Positions 1-9,357 are shown, numbered from the stretch's first letter. The stretch is DNA of 64,000 bases from Methylobacter sp. KS41 (GCA_002862125.1 PHSP01000001.1:1460501-1524500); one strand, 5' to 3'. The notes: a model not told the origin generated them from the sequence alone. Program-made: numbers and translations.

Positions 1-1003
1 ATTGGCAGCGCTTTTATTCGGAGCCGGCACGCCGCTGGTGCAACGGGTTGGCGTTGGCGTAAGCGCCTGGATGACGGCCGCCATGCTTTATACCGGAGCA
101 GCAGTTGCTGGGTTCTTGCTGCGTTCCGGCGCTGCCAAAGAAGCTGCCGTGCGGCGGCGGCACTGGCCGCGTCTTTTGCTCATGGCGCTGTGCGGCGCGG
201 CGCTTGGCCCGGTAGCGCTTGCATGGGGACTGCAACGCACGAGCGGCATGAGCGCATCGCTCATGCTATCGCTGGAAGCTGTTTTTACCGTGCTGTTGTC
301 TTGCCTGCTATATCGCGAGCATATCGGCCGCCGTGTAGGGCTGGCAATAGCCTTATTGGCGTTAGGCGGAGGCCTGTTGGTATTTGATCGCGCCGGAAAT
401 GGGGCGACGCAGGTTATCGGCTTGCTTGCGGTCATGGGGGCCACCATCTCATGGGCCGTGGATAACACCTTGTCTCGGGCGCTAGCCGATCTTGACCCTG
501 GACAGGTGGTTTTAGGCAAAGCCACTTTGGGCGCTGCCTGTTCGTTTCTGATTGCGGCGACGGCCGGAGAAACAGAATTGTCCTCGTCTGCCGTAATAGG
601 CCTCTTTCTGATCGGCGCGATCGGCTACGGCCTCAGTCTTCGTTTCTATTTGTTAGCGCAACGGGCGCTCGGCGCAGCCCGGACTGGTTCAGTATTCGCA
701 ACGGCCCCCTTTATCGGCGCGGTAATCGCGTTCGGATTAGGGGAACGGGGGCTTAGCCCATGGCTGATAGGCGGTGCGGCGCTTATGGCGGCTGGTGTTG
801 TGCTGCACATGTCAGAACGCCATGAACATAAGCATCAACATGAGGCGCTTGGCCATGAACACGCCCATACTCATGATGACGGACACCATGCCCACAGCCA
901 TGCTCAGTTACCGGCAGGCGCGCACAGCCACTGGCATGCGCATAAGCCGGTGACGCACAGCCACGCCCACACGCCTGACTTGCATCATGTTCATAAGCAT
1001 TAG
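1..1003 (+). CDS. DMT-superfamily (EamA) transporter with His-rich C-terminal tail, 5'-truncated
   Basis: This is an inner-membrane permease of the drug/metabolite transporter superfamily. The reading frame is open from the window edge, so the true start lies upstream and the first membrane helix is incomplete. About 270 residues form alternating hydrophobic helices in two EamA-like halves, with the usual short polar loops. The last roughly 60 residues are soluble and extremely rich in histidine in HxH patterns (HEHKHQHE, HSHAH, HHVHKH). Such tails bind Ni, Co, Zn or Cu ions in other proteins. The gene converges on an RND heavy-metal efflux operon, so a role in metal export or sensing is plausible. 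The substrate cannot be told from sequence; amino-acid or metabolite export remains possible. Confidence 0.85.
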   Translation, partial: LAALLFGAGTPLVQRVGVGVSAWMTAAMLYTGAAVAGFLLRSGAAKEAAVRRRHWPRLLLMALCGAALGPVALAWGLQRTSGMSASLMLSLEAVFTVLLSCLLYREHIGRRVGLAIALLALGGGLLVFDRAGNGATQVIGLLAVMGATISWAVDNTLSRALADLDPGQVVLGKATLGAACSFLIAATAGETELSSSAVIGLFLIGAIGYGLSLRFYLLAQRALGAARTGSVFATAPFIGAVIAFGLGERGLSPWLIGGAALMAAGVVLHMSERHEHKHQHEALGHEHAHTHDDGHHAHSHAQLPAGAHSHWHAHKPVTHSHAHTPDLHHVHKH

Positions 1004-1074
1004 GCGCGTGGCTGGACAAAGTAACCCATTTTATCCAAACGGGCTTTCCTAAGGTGAGGTCGTTAAATCAGGCT

Positions 1075-4000
1075 TTAAAATTTTTTACGCTCGATGATAG
1101 CGCCTTTGATTAGTGCATAAATCGCCGGAATAACGATCAGCGTCAACAGCGTCGACGACACCATGCCACCCACTATCGGCGCGGCGATACGGCGCATGAC
1201 CTCCGAACCGGCTCCTGTTCCCCACATAATGGGCAGCAGTCCCGCCATGATGGCGACGACCGTCATCATCTTCGGCCGGACCCGATCAACCGCGCCTTCC
1301 CGGATAGCATCATACAAGTCCGTTCTATTCAGAGGTTTGCCTTCCGCTGTCTTTTCCGCCTTGACCTTTTCCAGAGCTTGATCGAGATAAATCAGCATGA
1401 CCACGCCGGTTTCGGCGGCTACCCCTGCCAGCGCAATAAAACCGACAACTACCGCCACGCTCAGATTGTAGCCCAGCCAGTACAACAGCCAGACCCCGCC
1501 AACCAAGGAAAAGGGCAAGGACAGCATCACGATGAGCGTTTCAGTGATACGTTTGAAATTAAGGTAAAGCAACAGCAAAATGATTAACAGGGTCATCGGA
1601 ACTGCAATGGCAAGCTTGGCCTTCGCGCGTTCCATGTATTCGAACTGGCCGCTCCAGGCGGCGTAATAGCCGGGTGGAAACTTTACCCGTTCCAGCACGG
1701 CGCGTTGCGCATCGGCCACATAGCCGCCGATGTCGCGGCCGCGGATGTCTACAAAGATATAGGCGGACAACAGGGCGTTCTCGGTGCGGATGCCCGGCGC
1801 GCCCTTGTCGAGAGTCACCTGGGCCAACTGCCCTAACGGAATCATGGCTCCTCCCGGTACCGGCACGAGGATCTGGGCGGCGATCATTTCAGGCGAATCG
1901 CGCAGTTCACGCGGATAGCGCACGATCACATTGAAGCGCTCCCGGCCCTCCACCGTTGTGGTTACCGTTTCACCGCCCAGAGCGGTGGCGATCACATCCT
2001 GAAAATCTCCGACGCCGAGTCCGTAGCGGGCCAGTTGTTTCCGGCTGGGTTCGATGGTCAGGTAATAGCCGCCGGTAATCCTTTCCGCATAAGCGCTGGT
2101 GGTGCCCGGCACGGTTTTGACGATAGCTTCGATTTGGGTGGCGAGCTTTTCCATTTGGGCAAGATCTTTGCCAAACACCTTGATACCGATTGGCGTGCGG
2201 ATACCGGTCGAGAGCATATCGATGCGATTCTTGATGGGCATGGTCCAGGCATTGGTCACGCCGGGCATCTGCGTCGCCTTGTCCATTTCGGCAATGAGCT
2301 TGTCGGTAGTCATGCCAGGCCGCCACTCGGCTTCCGGCTTGAGATTGACCACCGTTTCGAACATTTCCAGCGGCGCCGGATCGGTGGCTGTTGAGGCGCG
2401 GCCGGACTTGCCGAATACGGACTCAACTTCGGGGAAGCTTTTAAGAATGCGGTTTTGCGTCTGCATGATCTCCGTCGCCTTGGTCACGGAAATCCCCGGC
2501 AGGGTTATCGGCATGAATAACAAGGTGCCTTCATTTAATATCGGCATGAACTCGCTGCCCAGTTTCGATGCCGGATACAGGGCCGCTGCCAACGTGATAA
2601 GCGCCACGGTAATAGTCAGTTTCTTCCAGCGCAACACGCCTTCTATAACCGGGCGGTACAGCCAAATCAACAGGCGATTCAGCGGATTGCGCTGTTCGGG
2701 CACGATGTGTCCGCGTATGAATAGCAACATCAATACCGGCACCAGAGTCACGGACAGGAAAGCGGCTCCGGCCATCGCGAAGGTTTTGGTGTAGGCCAAG
2801 GGTTTAAACAAGCGGCCTTCCTGCTCTTCGAGGACAAACACGGGCAGAAATGAGACGGTAATCACCAGCAGGCTCAGGAACAAGGCGGGGCCGACTTCCT
2901 TGGCGGCTGCGATCATCAGGTCGAGGCGGTTGGCATCAGGCGCAGCCTGCTCCAGATGCTTGTGAGCGTTCTCGATCATTACGATGGCGGCATCCACCAT
3001 GACGCCGATGGCGATGGCGATACCGCTGAGACTCATGATATTGGAGTTGATGCCGAGCCCGTGCATGACGATGAAGGCGATCAGCACGCCAATTGGCAGC
3101 ATCACGATGGCTACCAGGGCGCTGCGCACATGAAAGAGAAACAGTACGCAAACCAAAGCGACTATCAGGCTTTCCTCGACCAATTTGTCGCGCAGATTCT
3201 CGATGGCTTTGATAATCAGCACAGAGCGGTCATAAACGGGCGCAATGGAAACGCCCGAAGGTAAGCCGGGCGCGATTTCCCGGAGCTTGGCTTTGACGTT
3301 ATTGATGACCTCCAGCGCATTTTGTCCGTAACGGGCAATAGCAATGCCCGAAACGGCCTCGCCTTCTCCGTTCAGTTCGGTGACACCCCGGCGCTCGTCC
3401 GGCCCCAATTCCACGCGGGCCACGTCGCGCACGAACACAGGCGTGCCGCCTTCGGCCTTCACTACCAAATCCTCAATATCCTGAATACCGCGCAAATAAC
3501 CTTTGCCGCGCACCATGTACTCGGTTTCCGTCATCTCCACCACGCGTCCGCCGACATCGCGGTTGCTTTCTGCGATCACCCGGCTTACCGTAGGCAACGG
3601 AATACCATACGCCTGGAGTTTGCGCGGATCGACGATTACCTGATATTGCTGGACGAAGCCGCCGACGCTGGCAACTTCCGCCACGCCATGCGCCTTGGTG
3701 AGCTGATAACGGATAAACCAGTCCTGAAGCGTTCTTAGCTCTGCAAGCGAATGCTGAGCGCCCACTACCACATATTGAAACACCCAGCCGAGCCCGGTGG
3801 CATCAGGGCCTAGCGTGGGTGTAACGCCCTTCGGCAAGCGGCTGGAAGCAAAGTTCAGGTACTCCAGCACCCTTGAGCGCGCCCAGTAAACATCGGCGCC
3901 ATCCTCGAAAATGATGTAAACGAACGAAACGCCGAAGAATGAGAAGCCGCGCACAACCTTGGAACGCGGCACGCTCAACATGGCCGTGGTCAGCGGATAA

Positions 4001-4197
4001 GTTACTTGATCCTCGACGACCTGTGGAGCCTGACCTGGATACTCGGTGTAAACGATAACCTGAACGTCGGACAAATCGGGAAAGGCATCGAGCGGGGTTT
4101 TTATGACGGCATAAATGCCGGCAATGACGATAAAGACCGTTGCCAGCAAGACCAGAAACACGTTACGCGCCGACCATTCAATGATTTTTCCCAGCAT
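1075..4197 (-). CDS. cusA: CusA/CzcA-type heavy-metal efflux RND transporter
   Basis: This is the inner-membrane, proton-driven pump of a tripartite metal efflux system, about 1040 residues, which is normal for the HME-RND family. It begins MLGKIIEWSARN with a first helix, followed by a large periplasmic porter domain, then the helix block with the family motif GVMVDAAIVMIENAHKHLE and a second periplasmic domain. I chose the ATG at 4197 rather than an upstream ATG because it has a strong GGAGGGAGG ribosome site and starts 1 nt after the cusB stop; the longer frame would run deep into cusB. The adaptor and outer-membrane partners lie just upstream on the same strand. Cu(I)/Ag(I) is the favoured substrate because the adaptor carries Cu-type metal-binding modules, but Co/Zn/Cd export (Czc) is not excluded. 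Confidence 0.93.
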   Translation of the reverse strand: MLGKIIEWSARNVFLVLLATVFIVIAGIYAVIKTPLDAFPDLSDVQVIVYTEYPGQAPQVVEDQVTYPLTTAMLSVPRSKVVRGFSFFGVSFVYIIFEDGADVYWARSRVLEYLNFASSRLPKGVTPTLGPDATGLGWVFQYVVVGAQHSLAELRTLQDWFIRYQLTKAHGVAEVASVGGFVQQYQVIVDPRKLQAYGIPLPTVSRVIAESNRDVGGRVVEMTETEYMVRGKGYLRGIQDIEDLVVKAEGGTPVFVRDVARVELGPDERRGVTELNGEGEAVSGIAIARYGQNALEVINNVKAKLREIAPGLPSGVSIAPVYDRSVLIIKAIENLRDKLVEESLIVALVCVLFLFHVRSALVAIVMLPIGVLIAFIVMHGLGINSNIMSLSGIAIAIGVMVDAAIVMIENAHKHLEQAAPDANRLDLMIAAAKEVGPALFLSLLVITVSFLPVFVLEEQEGRLFKPLAYTKTFAMAGAAFLSVTLVPVLMLLFIRGHIVPEQRNPLNRLLIWLYRPVIEGVLRWKKLTITVALITLAAALYPASKLGSEFMPILNEGTLLFMPITLPGISVTKATEIMQTQNRILKSFPEVESVFGKSGRASTATDPAPLEMFETVVNLKPEAEWRPGMTTDKLIAEMDKATQMPGVTNAWTMPIKNRIDMLSTGIRTPIGIKVFGKDLAQMEKLATQIEAIVKTVPGTTSAYAERITGGYYLTIEPSRKQLARYGLGVGDFQDVIATALGGETVTTTVEGRERFNVIVRYPRELRDSPEMIAAQILVPVPGGAMIPLGQLAQVTLDKGAPGIRTENALLSAYIFVDIRGRDIGGYVADAQRAVLERVKFPPGYYAAWSGQFEYMERAKAKLAIAVPMTLLIILLLLYLNFKRITETLIVMLSLPFSLVGGVWLLYWLGYNLSVAVVVGFIALAGVAAETGVVMLIYLDQALEKVKAEKTAEGKPLNRTDLYDAIREGAVDRVRPKMMTVVAIMAGLLPIMWGTGAGSEVMRRIAAPIVGGMVSSTLLTLIVIPAIYALIKGAIIERKKF

Positions 4198-4198
4198 C

Positions 4199-5680
4199 TT
4201 ACCTCCCTCCTTGATGGTTATGTTCGCCGTCAAGCGGCGATGGCGGTTCGGCTGAGATGGCGCCGGGTGTTTTGGCATTAGCCGGTTCAAAACCGCTTAA
4301 AGCGGCCTCCAGGTTGCTCTCGGCATCGATCAGGAAGTTTGCGCTAACCACGACGCGTTCCTGCTCGTGCAGACCCTCCAAAATCTCGGTCATCTGTTCG
4401 CCGCGAATGCCTAACCTGACCGGACGGGATTCGAACCGCCCTTCGCCGCGATCGACCAGCACAAGAGTGCGCCGGCCGCTTTCCAAAACCGCCGATCGCG
4501 GCACAGCGAGAGCGGTATGTGCTTGAGTAGCGATCTCAAGCTGGGCATACATCATTGGTTTTAGGAGGCCGTTGACGTTGGGTAATTCAATACGTACCTT
4601 GACGGTCCGGGTTGCGGGGTCAAGCGTGGGATAAACGAACCCAACCTTGCCTTTGAAGGTGCGGCCGGGATAAGCATCGAGCGTAGCCAAAACCGTTTGC
4701 CCCAGCTTGATAAGGCCTACGTCTTGCTCATAAACTTCGGCAATAATCCACACTTGGGATAGGTCTGCTATTTTAAATAGCGTATCCCCTGCCATGGCTC
4801 GCGCGCCTGAAACCACCTGTTTTTCCATGACAATGCCAGATGCCGGCGAGCGCACGACGACGGTGTGCTGCACCTTGCCCTGTTGTTCCAGATGCGTCAG
4901 CTCTGACTCCGAGATGCCCCAGTTACGCAGTCGCTCCAGACTGCTTTCCGTCAGGTTCTTCATCCCGGATTGCAGCCAGGCCTCGCTATTGCCAAGTGCG
5001 GATTGACCGTTCCTGGCAGTCAGATATTCGTGTTGCGCAGAAACCAAATCCGGGCTATACAGTTCGAACAGGGGTTGACCGAGCGCTACGGATTGCCCGG
5101 TGGTGTTCACATAGAGTTGCTCGATGAAGCCGTTGAAACGAAGGGTCACGTTATAGAGCCGCCGCTCGTCGGCTTCGACAATGCCGACGGTGCGAACCGT
5201 GCTCGCGATTGCGGTGTTTTCCACCGGCGCTGTTTTCACGCCGAGCCGCTGGATTTTTTCAGTGCTCACATGAAGTAGTCGAGCTTCGTTATGATTTTCC
5301 TCTTCCGCGAACACCGGAATGTAATCCATGCCCATTGAGTCTTTCTTCGGCACTGGCGAGGTATCGGCTAGCCCCATCGGATTGCGGTAGTACAGAATCT
5401 TCCTTTCCGGTTTCCCGGCGCTGTTTTCAGCGGCTGATCCGGCGTTCGAAGCAGGCGCGGATTCTTTGTAAACGGGAATATAATCCATGCCCATTTCATC
5501 CTTTATGGGAATTGGCGAAGTCACCGCCGGATTCATCGGATGGCGGTAAAAATCAGGCTTCCGCCCGGCTTGCCCGGCAGTGGCCGCAGTGCTGTTCCCG
5601 TGTTGCAATGCCAGCCAATAACCGCCTGATGCGCCCAATCCTGTAGCCGCAAGCGCCGTAAATAGGATCGCCTTGTTCAT
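4199..5680 (-). CDS. cusB: CusB-type periplasmic adaptor with two heavy-metal-binding domains
   Basis: This is the membrane-fusion protein linking the RND pump to the outer-membrane channel, about 493 residues. An N-terminal signal/anchor helix is followed by two tandem copies of a short heavy-metal-binding module, YRHPMNPAVTSPIPIKDEMG and a second YYRNPMGLADTSP, each ending MGMDYIPV. The barrel-sandwich, hairpin and beta-barrel domains of the adaptor family follow. The start at 5680 (MNKAILF) gives a clean signal sequence and overlaps the end of the outer-membrane gene by 4 nt; the longer frame would add 23 residues reading into that gene. The methionine-rich modules are typical of Cu(I)/Ag(I) systems. 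Two modules in one adaptor is a duplicated arrangement. Confidence 0.92.
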   Translation of the reverse strand: MNKAILFTALAATGLGASGGYWLALQHGNSTAATAGQAGRKPDFYRHPMNPAVTSPIPIKDEMGMDYIPVYKESAPASNAGSAAENSAGKPERKILYYRNPMGLADTSPVPKKDSMGMDYIPVFAEEENHNEARLLHVSTEKIQRLGVKTAPVENTAIASTVRTVGIVEADERRLYNVTLRFNGFIEQLYVNTTGQSVALGQPLFELYSPDLVSAQHEYLTARNGQSALGNSEAWLQSGMKNLTESSLERLRNWGISESELTHLEQQGKVQHTVVVRSPASGIVMEKQVVSGARAMAGDTLFKIADLSQVWIIAEVYEQDVGLIKLGQTVLATLDAYPGRTFKGKVGFVYPTLDPATRTVKVRIELPNVNGLLKPMMYAQLEIATQAHTALAVPRSAVLESGRRTLVLVDRGEGRFESRPVRLGIRGEQMTEILEGLHEQERVVVSANFLIDAESNLEAALSGFEPANAKTPGAISAEPPSPLDGEHNHQGGR

Positions 5681-7041
5681 AATGTGTCCCTCCCAAGCGC
5701 TGCTTTCAATTGGGCTAACGCCTGATGGGCATCGGCCAACGCCTGCCAATATTGCATCTGGTAATCAAACCAGGCATTTTTGGCCTGGATCACACTCTGA
5801 AAATCCGTCTTGCCCACCTGATAGGCTGCAAGAGCAGCGCTGACGCTTTGCTGTGCGAGCGGCAACATACTGGTTTTCAACAGCTCAAACTGCTCGCGGC
5901 TGCCACGGTAAAGAGCCAGAGATGCGCTGATTTCGGCCTGGATTTTCCGCCGTGTTTCAGCCAATGCGTAACGTTCTTTCAGCAACTCGCTTTGCCGCTG
6001 ATCGACCGCTTTCGCCTGCTTGCGATCGGTGTAAATGGGCAGGGTCATGCTGAGCTGAACGCTGGCGAAATCGCTACGGCTTTGGCCGCCCGGGGTATTC
6101 TGGCGGAATGAATAAGCCGTTCCTAGCGTAAAATCCGGATAGTAATCCTTTTTTGCCAGTTCCAGTCTGGTTTGCGCAGCGTCTATGGCTTTCTTCTTCT
6201 CAGCCAGAAGCGGGCGTGATTCCTGGAGATCGGTAGCGGATTGAATGTCCGGCAAATGGGTGTCCAAGTCGTCAGGCAGCCGGATAGCATTATCCGCAGC
6301 CTGATTGAGCAACGCGTTCAGACGCGCGATTTCAGCATGGTGCATACCGGCGTGTTGCGCTTTTTCCTTGGCTAATTTGGCCTGTTCCAATAGCGCTGTC
6401 AGAACATCCTGCTGAAGCCCTTCACCCACCCGGTATTGGGTATTCGCTATCTCCACCAGTTGCTTGAGCAGTTGCTCGGTATCAGCGATGATGAGCAGCG
6501 CTTGATGCATGGATACCAATTGCCACCAGCGGATGGTGACATCGCGTGCAAGCAGAAGACGGGCTTCCTCGACGGTGTTGACGGCGGCTTCCGCCTCAAA
6601 GGCGGCGGCTTTTTCCCGTAACGCCAGCTTGCCGGGAAACGGGATCGACTGATTAACGCCTACTTCCAGCATCGTCATATCCTCTTTATTGAGATTAAGG
6701 CCATATGCGGTGGGCAGGTTAAGCGCCCCGAAATTGAGCGTGGGTTCGGGCAAGGTTCCTTCTTGTGAAGGAATCGCCGCCATTGCTTCGGCGCGCGCCT
6801 TGATTTGGGCAAGGCTGGGATTTTCTTCCAGGGCAATGGCGACAGCCCGTTCCGGGGTCAGAATGGCGTCGTCAGCCGGGAGCGTGCTTGAAAATAAGGC
6901 CAGATACAAGAACCCGGCCACTGGCACCGTAAAACGGCAGGACCGCCGGTTTGCACGCGCAGCGCCCGCAGGGCGCGGCATAGGGATATGCCGCATGAAT
7001 GCTATACGGCTTGAAAGCCGCCGGGATATTACAGAATACAT
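5677..7041 (-). CDS. cusC: CusC/TolC-like outer-membrane efflux protein
   Basis: This is the outer-membrane channel of the tripartite metal efflux pump, about 454 residues, the usual size. It has a basic N-terminal stretch and a hydrophobic signal segment (AGFLYLALFSSTLPA), then two repeats of the long-helix/strand pattern of the OEP family, starting at LTPERAVAIALEENPSLAQ. It is translationally coupled to cusB by an ATGA overlap and shares an operon with cusA downstream. The N-terminus is long before the signal segment; an internal ATG at 6996 (MRHIPMPRP) may be the real start. Confidence 0.9.
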   Translation of the reverse strand: MYSVISRRLSSRIAFMRHIPMPRPAGAARANRRSCRFTVPVAGFLYLALFSSTLPADDAILTPERAVAIALEENPSLAQIKARAEAMAAIPSQEGTLPEPTLNFGALNLPTAYGLNLNKEDMTMLEVGVNQSIPFPGKLALREKAAAFEAEAAVNTVEEARLLLARDVTIRWWQLVSMHQALLIIADTEQLLKQLVEIANTQYRVGEGLQQDVLTALLEQAKLAKEKAQHAGMHHAEIARLNALLNQAADNAIRLPDDLDTHLPDIQSATDLQESRPLLAEKKKAIDAAQTRLELAKKDYYPDFTLGTAYSFRQNTPGGQSRSDFASVQLSMTLPIYTDRKQAKAVDQRQSELLKERYALAETRRKIQAEISASLALYRGSREQFELLKTSMLPLAQQSVSAALAAYQVGKTDFQSVIQAKNAWFDYQMQYWQALADAHQALAQLKAALGRDTL

Positions 7042-7136
7042 AGAGTTTTCCTTACAATCGAAAAACAGTCTCCGCCCCGCAAGGCGCGGAAACCCCTTAG
7101 CGCTTTAAAGAGCGCAGTCCGGTTTCGAGAGTAAGG

Positions 7137-7565
7137 CTAGTTCAGAAGCGTACAATAACGATAGATCAGCAGAATCCGCCTGCCAACCGGCGGTGCTTTT
7201 GCGTGAGAAATACGCTGGATGGGGGCTTGGTAAAGTAAATATCCGATTAACCCGATCAGGCATAGCATAAAGACCGGCATCTGGGGTTTGTCTATCTTGA
7301 AACTGAAGGCCGGGTTGGGCTGGGAATCCAGGCAAGGTTTGGAAGAACAGTCTTGGGCGGTAATGCTTGCATGTCCCTTATGTTCCGGAGAGGGGTTAAC
7401 CGGCTCCGGACACCCTGCCGGCATGGCTGCTGTGGAAGACGCGCGCCATGAACCCGGCATTGAACAAGTTGCTGAAATCAGCAAGGAAAGCCAGCTCACC
7501 AGCAGCACGAACACCAGGACGTGCAGGTAAGGACGGTTTCTTGGAGAACGCAACGTATTTAGCAC
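7137..7565 (-). CDS. Small membrane protein leading the cus operon, unknown function
   Basis: I do not recognise a family. The 142-residue product has two predicted helices: one near residues 14-33 that could be a signal anchor, and one near residues 95-115. The loop between them contains several Cys, Met and His residues (CSMPG, MPAGCPEP, CLDSQPN) that could ligate copper. The start is a GTG preceded by a modest AAAGAG-like ribosome site. It lies 95 nt upstream of cusC on the same strand, so it is probably the first gene of the efflux operon. A metallochaperone-like or accessory role is a guess from context. No CusF-like beta-barrel signature is visible. Confidence 0.55.
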   Translation of the reverse strand: MLNTLRSPRNRPYLHVLVFVLLVSWLSLLISATCSMPGSWRASSTAAMPAGCPEPVNPSPEHKGHASITAQDCSSKPCLDSQPNPAFSFKIDKPQMPVFMLCLIGLIGYLLYQAPIQRISHAKAPPVGRRILLIYRYCTLLN

Positions 7566-8006
7566 AAGAGTCTCTTTACGGAGAAATATATGGTTTTTAT
7601 TGTAACACTCCCAGTTTGTTACTGGAAACGGATAATAAAATTAATCATGTTATTAAAGCTATCGGAGCTAACATTGCGGCGCTTTGTCAACAAGCTTTTA
7701 TAAAACTGTAAAACCTTGACATGCCGGACCAAATTCAGACTTTTACAAATTAACCATACCTGCCCATTCCAGCGCCCTGATAATTGGCATAAATATGCTG
7801 ATAAACCAACAGACTTTTAGTATCCACTTCCTCATCTGAATAAAGTTCTTGCGGCAACCATTGCAATCTATAGTCAATCAGAGTTTTAACTTGTGCGGTT
7901 ACCTGAATGCTCTCGCGCCAGCGGTCGATTTTCAGCTTTTCCGTTTTCAACGCCGCCAATGTTTGCTTGGCTACCTCTTTGACTTTGGCTTCCTCGGCTT
8001 TGGCTA

Positions 8007-8858
8007 GGGGCTGTTGCCGTTTCACATAGGTAACCATAAAAAAGCACAAGCCAAGGCTATAGACCCTTCAAAATTTCGTTTGAGTTTGTCATATCGAGTA
8101 GCAATGGCCCTGAAATGTTTCAGTCTTGCAAACACATTTTCAACTAAATGGCGATATTTGTAGAGACACCAATCCATATCATCATTTCCTAAGGTTGAAT
8201 TCTTTTTTCTTGGAATAACAGGAACAGCCCCTTGGTCTTTAATCTGAACACGTAATTGTTCACTGTCATAGCCTTTGTCAGCAATTATAAAGCTACCCTT
8301 AGGGAGTTCCGCGACTAATGTTGGCGCTTCCTTACAATCATGAACTTCGCCACCTGTCACTGAGAAGTGAATGGGAAGGCCGCAGGAATCAACAGCCATA
8401 TGAATTTTGGTTGTGTTACCCGCAACAGATTTCCCAATCGCCGATTCTTGCCCATAGGCCGCACCGCTACTATGCTGATGAGCTTTCACAATACTGCCAT
8501 CAATAAATTCCCATTCCAAGTCAGGCTCAACTGCCAGCGCCTTAAAAATACCCATCAGTTTTTCTTGACGAGACCATGCATTGAAGCGCTTGTAAACAGC
8601 ATTCCAATTACCAAAGACACTGGGTAGATCGCGCCAGGGACAACCTACGCGCAAGCGATAAAAAATCCCTTCAATTGTTTGTCGAAGAAAGGGTTTGTCA
8701 TAAATCCCCATTTTCAACATAATCTTCTTCAGTTTCCCCCAAAGTTCATCCGTAAAAATTTGTCGCGGCATAGTTTGCTGGTTTTTGATTAAACATAAAC
8801 AATCTATGAGGCGGAGTTTATGAAATTCAAGGGGAAATAACTAAACGGCAACAGCCCT
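8007..8858 (-). mobile_element. IS5-family insertion sequence, complete, 852 bp
   Basis: The ends are inverted repeats: GGGCTGTTGCCGTTT at 8008-8022 and its exact complement at 8843-8857, extended by one mismatched terminal base on each side. The element is flanked by a TA dinucleotide on both sides (8005-8006 and 8859-8860), matching the TA-type target duplication of some IS5-family groups. It holds one intact transposase gene. Removing the element plus one TA rejoins the hsdR reading frame, which independently fixes the boundaries. Confidence 0.88.
8022..8771 (-). CDS. IS5-family DDE transposase
   Basis: This is a 249-residue single-frame transposase. It starts MPRQIFTDELWGKLKKIMLK with the IS5-type N-terminal helix-turn-helix region and the motif RVGCPWRDLPSVFGNW. 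The DDE catalytic triad is visible: D in EFIDGSIVKAH, D in FIIADKGYDS, and E in RHLVENVFARLKHF. The protein ends ALACAFLWLPM inside the terminal inverted repeat. There is no frameshift, so the element may still be active. Confidence 0.93.
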   Translation of the reverse strand: MPRQIFTDELWGKLKKIMLKMGIYDKPFLRQTIEGIFYRLRVGCPWRDLPSVFGNWNAVYKRFNAWSRQEKLMGIFKALAVEPDLEWEFIDGSIVKAHQHSSGAAYGQESAIGKSVAGNTTKIHMAVDSCGLPIHFSVTGGEVHDCKEAPTLVAELPKGSFIIADKGYDSEQLRVQIKDQGAVPVIPRKKNSTLGNDDMDWCLYKYRHLVENVFARLKHFRAIATRYDKLKRNFEGSIALACAFLWLPM

Positions 8859-9207
8859 TAATTCCGGTTTTTTTAGTAAATCGAAAATCGCCAAGGTTTC
8901 TTCATCCAATCCCTCTCGCATGGCCCTTTCTGTTTCCGGCGTCAGGTTGTTTTTCATAAAATCACTCAGATCATCGAAAGCTTTTTGCACCGCCTGTATA
9001 TCCTTGCCTTTGTTGTACTCATCAATGATCTGCTGATTTTTTCGTAAAACTCCAGGCAAACCGGTTTTGCTGCACCATTTTTTCAATTTTTCTCTGAATG
9101 GCCGCCTGCAAATCAAAAACCATCGCATTTTTTTGCTTTGATCTGGCGAATGCCGCCCACAACTTTTCAAAATCCAGGTTGCCAATATCGACAGCGTCAC
9201 TTTCTCT

Positions 9208-9256
9208 GACTTCGGCGATTGACGCGGTTCTTGCCTCACCGCATCCTACGGGCTAC
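9208..9256. repeat. Palindromic intergenic repeat, copy A (half element)
   Basis: The stretch GCATCCTACGGGCTACA and its left neighbour match the right half of the repeat at 10454-10534; over the best 34 nt I count 5 mismatches. It belongs to the GTAGGATGCGG-type palindromes that are common between genes in gammaproteobacteria. It forms the upstream border of the hsdR remnant. Confidence 0.55.
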
Positions 9257-9282
9257 AATCGATCAATTATCGCTAAAACTGA

Positions 9283-9302
9283 CAAACTTTGCGACAGAAC
9301 CC
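9283..9302 (-). mobile_element. Possible IS6-family terminal inverted repeat remnant
   Basis: Read on the minus strand, this is GGGTTCTGTCGCAAAGTTTG, which resembles the ends of IS6-family elements (GGTTCTGTTGCAAAGT type). No IS6 transposase lies on either side, so at most an end fragment remains. The resemblance is from memory of the family and could be chance. Confidence 0.3.
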
Positions 9303-9357
9303 ATATCAGTGCTTCTCGGCCACACACTTCCTTAATTTTTCCTTTTAGCCTGATGCT

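Larger units (their letters stand above)
7750..9210 (-). pseudogene. hsdR: hsdR remnant (type I restriction subunit R, C-terminal end), frameshifted and IS-interrupted
   Basis: The minus strand carries the C-terminal end of a type I restriction helicase/nuclease subunit. From the high-coordinate side it reads AEVRESDAVDIGNLDFEKLW, continues to about 9040, then needs a 1-nt shift in a run of six A (near 9032-9037) to continue as QQIIDEYNKGKD through AMREGLDEETLAIFDLLKKP. The IS5-family element at 8007-8858 splits the gene there. Past the element it resumes as AKAEEAKVKEVAKQTLAALK and ends YQHIYANYQGAGMGRYG at 7750. Deleting the element and one TA restores PEL-AKAEE in frame. The N-terminal helicase and nuclease domains are absent, and the remnant is bounded at about 9210 by a palindromic repeat. 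No hsdM or hsdS is in the window. Confidence 0.82.

Noticed and set aside
2099-2794. Long plus-strand frame (231 codons) inside cusA
   Set aside because: It is the complement of a confirmed RND gene and has no independent support.
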